A DNA stretch of 64,000 nt from positions 1,139,501 to 1,203,500 of the forward strand of contig JAJTWR010000113.1 in assembly GCA_021613335.1 (NCBI GenBank), written 5' to 3'. Numbering within the stretch: the first letter of the stretch is position 1; every line of letters begins with the position of its first letter. The notes under the pieces were generated by a model. That model saw only the letters and a program-made list of their open reading frames with translations. It ran no database searches and was not told the origin of the DNA. The translations under genes were made by a program, and so were the position numbers. Source of the stretch: Whitmania pigra (lineage: Eukaryota > Annelida > Clitellata > Hirudinida > Haemopidae). Of this stretch, positions 48,901-60,900 are shown piece by piece.

Positions 48901-51900
48901 TCCTGTTGAGAGATTTAGTTCTGCAGGACTTATTGATACTCCTCGATGCAACAGACTAAATTATTTCTTGTTTTAAGGACTTTTTTTTTTTAAAATTAAT
49001 AAACTGATTTGATAAATGGAAGTTGTGTTGAAAAGTGTTAAACATAAATGTAATTGCATTTTTTTAATAAAATGATTTCGATTTTAATTTCAAATCATTC
49101 AAGTAGATATATCAAGTTGTAACAACAATAGAGAAAAAATTACAATATAAAATACAAGAAAGCCAGATATTTTAAAGGTTTTTAACTTTTCTGCCAGATG
49201 GAGGACACCAGGTTTAAAAGGAGGATATGTCTGGCAACATCCATGAGGATAATTTTGAGTTAATTTTTCTTTTGTGGGCCAACATCCTGGCTTTTAGCTT
49301 GATTCTTTTTATGGATAGTGCAGAATACGAATTATGATTTTTCGAACGATCTGGTCAAAACAAAAACAACGGGAGCAATGGCTGCCAAGCCTCACAAACT
49401 CCTCAACTAGGGATGTGACTGCACTACAGTGACTACCCATCCTACCCTGTCAGAAGTGATCTGTCCTCCTTGATTGGATCCGCCCTGTCAAAACTATCAA
49501 AACCATGGTGTGATATCCTGTGGTGGAGGAGAGCCACTGACAGATGGAAAAGCCATATTCTTTGTGTGTCCAGGCGGGATGTTGGTGAGCAGATGGGCAA
49601 TTTTGACATGGTCAGGGGAAACGACCTGGATCCGTTGAAGAGCTTGATCTTCTCCATGTTCTCTTTGGAGTCCAATACCTGTAAGGACCTTGGTAAAGTG
49701 CTCCAAGGGGTTTCCTCACTCTTTCTAATCGAACCCAAACTGATTGACCAGGTTGAATTTTGGTCACATAAAGGAAAACATTGGAGTTATGATGACTACC
49801 TCTGAAAAGGCTGAAAAATCTGTCCTATGTTATTCTGGAGCACTTTGATGGCATCTTATTGTTCCTTGATGCAGGGCTTGTTGGAATTGAAAAGAATGTG
49901 TAGCAGTAGAATGTAAGATCCAGTTATGCCAGTGAAAAGTGAGATTCCATGATTTTGAACCAAGCCTTGGCTTTGCTTGGGATAAAAACAGCCTGCTTAA
50001 TTGAAACGGAGGATGATTGTGATGATTCCACGTTTGGTGTCAGGGTCACCAATGTAGAATATGAATTGTGATTTTTCAAACTATTAGGTCAAAACTAAAT
50101 CAATGGGGGCAATGGCTCAAGAAGAACTCTTCAACAAGGGATGTGACCTCATTACAATACTCTTCAGCTTTTTTCTTCCTTGATTCCAGAACCCAATGTT
50201 TTAAATCAGACTATAATTTGGGCCATGGCATTCTCGGTTTCAAGTTCTCACGCGTGCATTCCTTCTTTCTCAATTTGAGAACCAACACTACATTTAATGA
50301 ATTCTCCAGCAGATGCTGTGGCCTATTGTAATTGTAACTTCATTTATATAGCGCCATATACATAGCATCAGAGGTGCTTCTTGTAACTATTTATATAGCG
50401 CTCCTTCCTAAGGGTTCTGGCAGCAGTGCAGAATGGATTTCGAACACGACACATGAAGACTGTTGCCATTACCGATGTATGCAGGCACGTAACACATTCA
50501 GCCAACCTGCACGCCTATGCCTTTTGCCCTTGAAACAACTTGATGTTTATAAGCAGCAGTGCATGACTCTTTTTGAACGTAATAATTTAATAAAAATACA
50601 TTTAATTAAAACATACATTTACATTATTCTTATTAAATATCTGTAGCCAATAGGGAAAAGGGCATCTATCGGTGCAAGTTGTGGTCGTTTGAATGTTTTA
50701 TAACTGTTTTTTTACATAAATTTTTACATTGGAAAATTTTATGTTTGTCTGCATGTTATTTACTTGAAAATAGAGTGTTTGTTATTTACAAGGTTATGAC
50801 TTTACATGATTTTAATTTTTATCAATTTAAAAATATTTAATAAATAATTTGATTACTTATTAATCAATTTCTCTTTAAATTTTTTCCCAAAGAAGAATTT
50901 GAGAGGTAGCATCACACTTAAAGTTGTTCCTGGGTTTAAACTTCCTCCTGTGCCATGTGAGGTGTGTAAAGAGTTTCAAAATTATTTATAGGTGATTTCC
51001 CCATGGTCTTCATTTTAAGTTTGTTTCAATTTCTTTAAATAATGCCTGTTTATTTTATCTCTACTTGATAGCTTCTGGAATCCAGTACTCGATTGTATTC
51101 TTTTTTGTAGCAGCTTTTGCCAAGGCATCAGCTTGCTCATTTCCAGGAATACCAGCATGGGTCAGACCAGTGTGATTTCTTTGCCTTTTTCTTGGAGCTA
51201 CGACATAGTAAACATCTGAGGCATTGCTACTTTCTTCCAAGTTCATCAGAGAACTTAGGGAGTCAATAAAAATAACTATGTTCAGGGTTTCCTCTTCAGG
51301 GAGTCCTTCGCTTGCAACAGGCAACTCTCGATGGCTGCTAGTTCTGTGGAGCTGATGCTGTGACTTGAGCTTCTGATACTAACTTTCAAGTTTTTTTGTG
51401 GGATGTATAGCCTGAATTCAGCCTGCCAATGTAAGTGTTCCTGTTGAGCCTAGAGAGGCTACGATTCATTTTAAGCATTCTCGACTACCCACTGGGCATG
51501 TCCTTCATGTAGTCTTCCAAGGATTTTTTGGTTCTGGTTCTCAGAAGATGTTTTTTTTTCCAGTTTCTTTCTTTAATTGCCATTCTGCATGTTCTTAGTG
51601 GCCCTCATGGTATAAACCTGCTTTTGGATCTGGCATTTATGGCAGACAACCTGCCCCGTATAATGACAAATCAGCTATCACAAGTAGCACAACGCTTTTC
51701 CAACCCTTTACTTAAGCATTCCTTGATGCTATGTTCACCTAAGCATTTGGGATATTTCAAATTGTTTTTTCAGTTTAACACAATGTTCCCATTGTATTTG
51801 TAGCATCTCAGTGGCTCTCTTATAAATGACCTACCTTAACTTTTAATGGAATTTGGCTGTTGTAATTCAGGATAACTACAGATGTGGGCATCTTGGTTTC

Positions 51901-54900
51901 ATTGAAGATCTTTATCACCCTTAGCTCACTCTCGCATCGCACCACTTCTATATTGTCTGTAGTATCAATATTTGTAGACAATGCAATGCTTTTGCTGGGA
52001 TTCCATCTCATTATTTTCATAATTTCATTATCATTCTTGGCAAGTACTATTAGCAGGTTATTCCTAGGAATAATCTTCACGTCATTCCCAAAGAGCTCAG
52101 AACTTACCTCTTTCTGAGCACGGACCTCGTTCTGCTTCCCGATGCCAATTCTTAAAAAAACTTTCTTCTAAATTTTTTCCGCAGGACAAATATTTACAAT
52201 GTGGAAAGTTACTTCTTTTCCTCCTAGTAACAGTTTTAAAACCCTTGTTGTCCTTCACAATTTCGTCTTTCAGTAAATCGACCATCTTGAGCGATAATCG
52301 GTCGTTCCTCCCTCACTAAGAATCGACGATAACTTAAGATTATTGATTTTAGATGTAATTGAATATAACCTCCGGTTACATAAATGGTGGATCAAATAAA
52401 AATTGCCTTCACATTCTCCCAAGATACCTAAGGCACTCAAAAAATCGGATAAATACAAATTTATATGACACATTGGTTTTTAATCTGCTATATCATTTTA
52501 AAATTATAAATTTGAATTTTATAGATTTTTGTTCGCTCTGAGTTTTCTTACAACCCTGAAAAAGATGACTTGATCCCCTGCAAATCAGCTGGCCTCGCCT
52601 TCCATGTGGGCGATGTACTCCAAGTCACTTGCAAAGACGACTTTAATTGGTGGCAGGCACGCAGAGTTGATCAGTCTGAATGTGAGCCTGCAGGTCTTAT
52701 TCCTTCCCCTGAACTCCAAGAATGGAGAATCACATGTTCAGCAATGGGAAAGGCACGTAGAGAAAAAGGTATGGCAGTTTATTCAATGATTGAACAAATG
52801 AAAGAATTGATTTACAACTTAATAATTTAAATACAAAAAAACTTAGATTTGGGACATTTTATTTATTTATTTATTAGACACAATTGAAGGGCTCAGTTGG
52901 ACCACTAACACAATTAACATTAACAACAAAAGCATTGACCGGCATGTACACTAGGGCAGCATATAAATTAAATGTAATTTAAGTAACGGCTAAAGTCGAG
53001 TTCACGTATTATTGAGTTAAAATGGGAGACCGTGGTTGATTCAACGACATCAAATGGCAATGCGTTCCATGGCTTTACAGCAGCGGTACTCAAACTGCGG
53101 ACCGCGGTCCACAATCCGGACCGCCGATAGCTTTTAAGTGGACCTCCAATTATTTCCAAAAAGATAAATTTAAAAAGTTAAAAAGTTTAAATCTTTTTAG
53201 AAATATACAATTTTGTTATTTAATTTTTGTAATTTTATTACATAATATTCAGCATCTTTTGCCTTTACTAAAATCAACCTCAGTGGTGTTTCAGATCAAT
53301 AAAAATAGCGCTTCCCACTCCAAAATAACTCCTTGCCTCATACCTCATTTGATTCTCTTCTAGCTGATCTCTTCTCAGACCCTTTTGCTTTGGCCTCATT
53401 ATTTTACTGACGCAACAGAAATTAATTTGAAAAACGCGTGCTTTGCTGCAATTATATCAATATTTTATTAAATTATTATTATTTAATAAAATTATTATTA
53501 AAATTAAAATTTTTTAAAATTAAATTAAAATTAAATTATTATTTAATAAAATGGCAAATTTTGTTAATTCTAAAAAGCGTAAAATTGATAGTGAGAATCG
53601 AAATTTTCATGAATCTTGGACAGAGGATTATTTTTTTATATTATATTAAAAATCTAACAAATCTTATGATAAAAAATAAAATAAATTACTTATATACTGT
53701 TCATTAAAAAAAACAAAATATGGAAAATGTCTTTCCAAAATGGAGACAAAATCCAAAAACACAGGCTTGCAGGTGGTCAAAAGCAGGCTTGATTTTTTAC
53801 AAACTCTTCCAAATGCTTACAACACTCCCCCAGACCCCCTAATCAGTGCTCTCATGACTTTGACCCTTGTGGACCTCCACCTATCTGAAAATAATCTATT
53901 GTGGACCCAAGCAAAAAAAGTTTGAGTACCCCTGCTTTACAGTTCTATTGATAATTTTCTTTCTGCTGCAAAAAATGTTGGCTGTTTTGTTCTACATCAA
54001 AGCGTTTATATTAAACCAAAATAGTGATCCCCATTATTATTAGGGTCTTGAAACACATTGTATTTTAAGACTTCCCATTTATAAATGCAAAATGTTTGCC
54101 TCACTCACTTTCTGCCAACGAAAATATGACTCCGTCATTGTTCAAAATGCTATGATTGCTAACAAATGTGAAATCTGCTTTAATATTATTTAATCTAAAC
54201 TTTCAAAAAAGATATTTAGATTAAAAATTAAAAAAATCAATTAAAAGATACAAATGCAAGTAATATCTTATAATTGTAATGAATAGAGATATTTCATAAA
54301 TTACAAATAGGTTTCCGCCACGCTCTGCTGTGACTCAATCTGGTTAAATGGAAAAAAAGTCAAGAGATAGCTCATGTTTATAATACTTTTAATTTAAGCA
54401 CCGCAGTACTTGTGAGTATACAACAATTTTTGTTGTTTCATCATCTGTGCAGACATAAAAATTATCTGGTTTACAATAAGTCTGGCAAAGAACATGACAA
54501 AACCGATAGGTACATCAGACTGATCACTGGATGTGGTCCGCCCCCCGAAGACGTAAGGAGACTCAAAGGGCCGAAGCGTTTGAAGACGGGGGAAACTCCT
54601 CTGAAGATCCCTGTCGGAACTCCAAGGCGGAGTAATAAGTAACACGAAGCTTGTGTTTACAATTCCTTCATTAACTCCCTTTGGTTATCAACCTTAATCA
54701 AAGTCTAAAGAGAAATTCAGTCTTTTTGAGTCTTTAGGATAAAATTAAAAAGGTGACCTCTTAAAGTTTTTAAAAGAGGTTTGTCCCTTGGAAAAGCTGA
54801 AACGACATCCCTGTAGCTGAGAAGACAGAGTTAGAATAAGAGAACGAGTATAAGAAAAAAGGTGTAGGTATGATTTTAGATGATCATTTCTTTTGGAAGA

Positions 54901-57900
54901 TGTATCCTAACGAGCTGCTAGCAGAGCGGCAAGCCTGGAGTGGATGGATGGATAACCCACCTGCCAGCCCAAGTAATAGTGAAAGCAGTTCTAAATGACA
55001 TTCGTGGTCAGACGTTTGACAAAGAATGAGGAAACATTATTGTTTTTATGTCTAAGTATTTTAAGAGCATCTTTATTCCACAAGGGTGTCCAAGTATCAG
55101 ACTGTTTATTATGAATTAGTAATACTAGGCGTCGGTAGACCTGTAAGAGGTATAGGTTCCAGTAGCCCCCACCGAAGTGCTCATGATCCGCCACTTGATA
55201 GGAATCGTCCGGTCACTTTTTTAACCCCAGGGCCGAGGTTCAGTGGATTATCCGGGATTAGCCGGGCCGGGGTACAAAATACACGTTTAGATGTGAAACT
55301 TTCTAACGTATTAACAGTGTAATTGTATGCTTTTGTTCAACTTTTTAAAACTATTTGCAATGCTAGCATGCAAATTCAGTGATGAATGCAGTTATTTGGC
55401 TGTAATTCCACCATTTCAAGACTCATTTGTACATATAAAATTTGTGTTTACTATTCTTTTATTAATAAAAAATCTCGTTATGGAATTGACTTTAAATAAA
55501 ATACTTACCTACCCCTTTATTAATTATCTTTGGTTATCATCCTTAATCAAAGCCTCAAGAGAAATTCAGACTTTTGGTGTCGCTTGACTTTAGGATAGAG
55601 AGAAAAAGGTCACTTGAACTCTTAAAGTTTTACGAGGGTTTGCCTCTTGGAAAAAAGCTGAAACGACATCCCTGTATCTGAGAAAGCGGAGATAGAACAA
55701 GTTAACAAGTATAAGAAGAAACATATAGGTGTCTCCAATGATCCTTTCCTTCTAGAAGGTGTGTCCTAACGAGCGGCAAACCAAGAGTGAATGGATGGCT
55801 GGATGGACAGGCGGATGGATAGCCCACTTGCTAGCCCAAGTGACTGTGAAAGCAGTTCTAAATGGTGAGAATTTTACCAAAGAATGTGGAAACATTACCG
55901 TTTCTTAAATTATTTTAAGAGCAACAAGATTATTCTATAAAGGTGCACCAAGTATCAGATAATTTTGTTTATTATGATGAGTTATTATGAGTTATCATGA
56001 ATTATTTATACCAGGTGTCTGTAGACGAGCTATTAAGACTTTGGCTTTGGTGCGACTCCATTAGGATTTCAAATCCCAGTTTTTTTTCAAGAGCTTTTAC
56101 AACCTGATGATTTTATTCCATCAAATAAGAGATTTTATGATAACTTGAATTCAGACATGGAATAGACCTTCACATTTTAAAAAAGTGTCTAAATTTCTTA
56201 TACATGATTTACGACATTCCCCGGCTAAACCCTGGCTAAAAAGGGGTCGCCAAAAAGCTGGGACCGGGTCCCTGGCCGATACCTATTCACCAATATGTCG
56301 ATCTCATTTTGCGCTAGGAATTTCTTTTTAGGTCTGACTTAGTGGCTTGACTTCGTGGACTCTGCTTGTTGAGCATCCACTACTTTCTTATTTTGGAGAG
56401 CTTGTACTCTTTCACCAAGGACCCTAGAGATAGTCGCAGGCTCGTGCTCCTGCTGCAGAGGGCAGCCAAGGACACCAATGGAGTCAGGCCTAGCCATTTT
56501 CTGATGTACCAGTTAACTTTCCTCTCCAGTTTCTCGACCACTGACAACCCAATTTCATAAATGGTTAATAGCCAGAGCTGGCTTAGAAGGAGCATAATAT
56601 TAAGAATCAGGCGAAAAAATGAAGACACATTAAATAGATTTTTTCGCTTAAAGTTTGCTTACATTTAATTGCTTTACACGTTTGAGGTTGCTGCTATTAA
56701 ACCTTTTAAACTTATATAAATTAACTATTTTTCAATTTTTTCATCGCTTATGCGATGTTAGACTCCTCGCAATTCCTTAAGATTTACTTGATAATTTATT
56801 AAATGACAAGTGGTAAGTATTTATTTAAGTGATAATTTTGTAAATAGCTAGAGGGCAAAAAAAAATGTGTACTTTTATGCATGCCACTCACCTTCATGTT
56901 TAACAAAATATTATATCATAAAAACTGCATGTTGTAAGTAATAGTAAGAGGAAGTAATAGTCATTACGTGTCGTGTTCGCAACCCAGCTCGCACCGCCAG
57001 CTATATAAATGGTGGATAGATTAAGAGGTGCTTTCACATCATATATCCTCCTCAGACCCACCAATACAAGACGCAAAAATTTTGGAACTTTTTTTTCAAT
57101 TTTATAACATTTAAGAGTCAATGAAAGTAACTAAAAAGTTTTTCAATTATTTGTTATGTACACTACAGTAACCAACGGGTCTCTATCACTACAATTGATT
57201 GTATTATCCGCAAAAGCTTTATGACCTTATGTACACTACAGTGCACGCGGGTCTGAGGAGGATATAACTATTTATACATAAGGCACTAAAAAATAGGCTA
57301 TTTATTATCATCAAATATTTGTAGTATACTCATTATACATTCAATATTCTACTTATCCTTTATAGAAAAATATAAATTGTGTCGATATAATTCATGCTTA
57401 TCTTATAATTAGCTTTATGCAATTTATCAGGTTATTGCACATGGTTTAATAGGAGAAAGAAGCAACAGAGAGATGGTAAATACTTGGTAAAAAGAAATGC
57501 TATCTTTGACCAACTGGCTCTTCTCACTTACGAAGAGGTTATTAGGTTGCCCTACTTCAAGCACAAAACCCTTGTTCTATTAGGTAGGTGTTTACTTAAG
57601 TACTGATGTATAATGATTCATCATTGATACATTTATTCAACCTTAAAGTTATTTTGGCATTTCAGGAATTTTTTACATGCATGCAGTTGAGACTGACCTA
57701 ACAACTGTTTTCCTTTACGTTTTAGGTGTTGAAAATTGACATTTTCTCAGAGGAAGTGAGGCTTGTGTTGAGGACTTTCTATGTTGTTTTGGCCACCCAA
57801 TGTGGAGAGGCCAGCGAGACGTCGATGGGTGACGTACTGCCATTCGCTGCGATGTATCCTCACCTGAATTTAAAATGTCTAAGTTCAGGTTTAGTGTTAG

Positions 57901-60900
57901 GTCTTCCACGATCTTACCTCTATAATCGGAGCGACGAGCTCCGAATTTTGGAGACTGGGCATTTAAATCCCCATAGACGATGGTGTCTTGGTGGTTCAGG
58001 ATTACTTGTAGCTCTTTTCTTGAGAAAAGTTTCCCAGGAGGCGCCTCGAAGTTGAGCCGCTTTGACTTCGTGATGATCGTGGTCGAGTGGCGCTGAGGGT
58101 CCTTGCATTCAACAGCGGATCTGTACGACAGTCTTTCCCTAACGCATGTGAGGATGCTGGGAGACATGGGAGACATTGTCCTGACGATCAAATCGCTCGA
58201 TTTGATACCCACAAATTCTGAAAATAAGTTTGCTTTTTAGAAATGTTTCTTGGAGCAAGATAACATCAGACAGTTTGTTCTAGAAATTTAAAAAGAAAAC
58301 GAATTTACCGGTTTTCAGACCTGGGAGTTTCATTGGATAATGTTTAAGGCATTATCCATGTTGAACTGTTTGGTCGACCACGAGATAGAGTCCGGAGACA
58401 AGCATCGAGAGCCCATCGAGACAAGAGCAAATGCGGAAACAAGGAATGAGTCAAAACCAAGCGAAGTAGGAGACGAACGCGGCGAGATGATGAGAGTAGG
58501 TTGGTCGGTTCTTTATTAATGTCCATTTCATAACTAGATGATTAGGACGGGCTCTGATGAGAGTCTCCTTCTGGTTGCTTAAATAGACTTTCGCTAGGAC
58601 TGGAAACAAAAGAGTCCACTGCTATGCGCTGAGTCATTAGCATTGTCCTGCATGCTTGTAGCCGGGAGGGGCTGTGGGGTGAAGTTCAGTGTCTGCACTC
58701 CTAGTCTTGCACGCCTGGAGCTTGTGTGTGATGCAAGTAGGACGAAGTTCAGTGTCCTACAATACCTATGAGGTAGGTATCCTCATCAAAGACGTAATAT
58801 CGGAATCTTACTTCAATTTTGGCATGATAAAGTTCAAGCGTGTAGTGTCAAAGTGTGTCCAAGGATTGGAATGTTTTGGTATCAAACATATGCTCCATAT
58901 GTTTATAAAACAAAGTAGAAATCTTAAAGAACAGTTTGATGCACGTTTATTTGATCAGCCTATATTTCGTGATTATTGAGTAAATGAGGCTCGAGATATT
59001 TAAAGCATGTATGCTGTTCCACAATTTTAAACAAGGCATACATATTTAGAAAATAGAAATCTTATTGAACATTTTGATACACATTACATCAGTCGACATG
59101 TCATGGTTATGGAATAAGAGGACTTTTAAACGAATTCCACAAATTCCAAATAATTTAAAAAATTTTAAATTTAACTACAATTGAATATATCCCTTGAGAA
59201 TTCAAAAAATTTCGTTTTGTGTAAGCCACTGTTTTTTTTTTGTTAAACTTAGGAAGTTTAATGTCTGATAGTGTTTTTAATACCTGATAGCTTCACTTCA
59301 CTTCAAGATTAAGATTTCTGAGAATGTTGGCATCATTTATCATGTGTGTCATTAAATAAATATATAAACAGTAATAACATTGTAGCTGAAACTCTTTCCG
59401 AGCTCCGGCAGGAATCCTCAGAGAGGAGACCCCTTCTTTGAGCGTTTCGGCCCTTAAATCCTCTTACACTCTCGGGGGTTGGGCCGCACCCGCTGATCAG
59501 ACGGGTGTTCCCGCCGGTGATGTGACCAATCTTGACAAGTCAACTAGCAGAGGTACAACGCACAATCTCGCAACTCGAACAACCGACGAAACGCGCGACA
59601 ACCACCAACGGAGCCGGCCCGAGCTAGTTATGTAGGCCTTATTCCTCCCCGCGCCGACTTGCCAGGAGACTCATGTTGGAAGCTCTCCCATTGGTTGAAT
59701 AGCGGCACCGCGCCGCCTTGACAGGAAACTCCATTGAGAGTTCTCTTCTTGGCTCGGTTGTGGAATTGCGCCGACTTGATGGGAGGCTTTTCTGTTCTCG
59801 GATTGGCTGGCTAGCGACGCAACGCTATTGGCTGATTTTGACTAGGATCGCTTTTATACTTGCACGGCGATACGTGCCGGCCCCGAAAGTGGTTCTTCGA
59901 ACTATTCGACTGGTAGGCCTGCCATGCTGAGGGAGATCACTTGCAATCTCTCTTGGCCCATATCCACTGCGAAGCCGCTTCTGCAGCTCTGGACATGTCT
60001 GCCAAGGCCTTCGATCTGGCTTTACTGGTGAGGCCGATTTCTCTCAGAAATGTGTAGGTGGATTGACCGACCATGCCTCTTGCTCCGACCTCGAAGGCGA
60101 AGAACCACACCTTGTACCCTTTTTGCCTGAGATCCATTGTTAGGTCCATGTATCTTTCTTCTTTCAGCGTGTTGCTCTGTCCGATCCTGTCTTCCCATGG
60201 CACCGTCAGTTCCGCCAATACAAACGTGTCTGTTTTTGTTGATGACAGAACCACGTCCGGCCTCTTGCCGCTTTCAGCCAGCACCTGGGGATAGTGCCGC
60301 AATCCTTCCACATCGGCCGCAATTTCCCAGTCGTTGGCGTTTTCAAGGATATGTCTCCTTTTGGCTCTGCATCTGTTCCTCGCGAACTGGGAGGCGCCCT
60401 CGCGCAGGAAATAGACTCTTCTCTGGGGAGCAGATTCCTGAGCGTTGGCGCTGGAGCAGGCAGCCTTTATCGCCTCAATTGCAACGAGGAGGACCTGGTT
60501 GTGGCGCCAGGTGAAGCGGCCGTGGGCAAGAGCGTAGCTGCAGCCGGACAGGACATGTCTGAGAGTCTGTCTCTCTCCGCAGAGCGTGCATGTGGCTACC
60601 AATCTTTCAAACTCTTATGTTTTTAAGAAAGGTAGTTTAATGGATCTGGTGTTGTTGATTCAAATATATTCAGTTTTAAAATTAATGGATCTTAAAACAT
60701 TATGCTGGACAGAAAGGAAGGGACTAATGACTAAGATATTAATACAGTATATACCATTAGCCTTGACATAGTGCACGTCATAAGTGAATGAAATTGTTTT
60801 GTTTGCCTGGAGCATTTAAGTATATCATGAATGTTTTTCTACATTCATTTAGCTTTAATGTTTTAATGTAAATGTTTGCTTCAACAGGTGCTCATGGTGT

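Larger units (their letters stand above)
47890..50892 (+). other. CASK intron 15
   Basis: About 3 kb; contains a hAT remnant, a short tandem repeat, an LTR-like pair and a SINE, listed separately. Confidence 0.6.
52769..57430 (+). other. CASK intron 17
   Basis: About 4.7 kb: a LINE end split by a hAT, a structured 3' motif, two long direct repeats, a LINE fragment and a SINE, each listed. 56600-56960 shows nothing beyond AT-rich DNA. Confidence 0.6.
57584..60887 (+). other. CASK intron 18
   Basis: About 3.3 kb; LINE endonuclease and C-terminal pieces on the minus strand plus the structured 3' motif. 58690-59390 holds no recognised feature. Confidence 0.6.

Noticed and set aside
49442..49805. 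Overlapping open frames of 98-111 residues on both strands
   Set aside because: No family match on either strand. They lie between LTR-like repeats and are probably remnants or chance.
57715..58212. 165-residue minus-strand protein as a host gene
   Set aside because: It contains the GDLNA endonuclease block of a LINE and is frameshifted at both ends.
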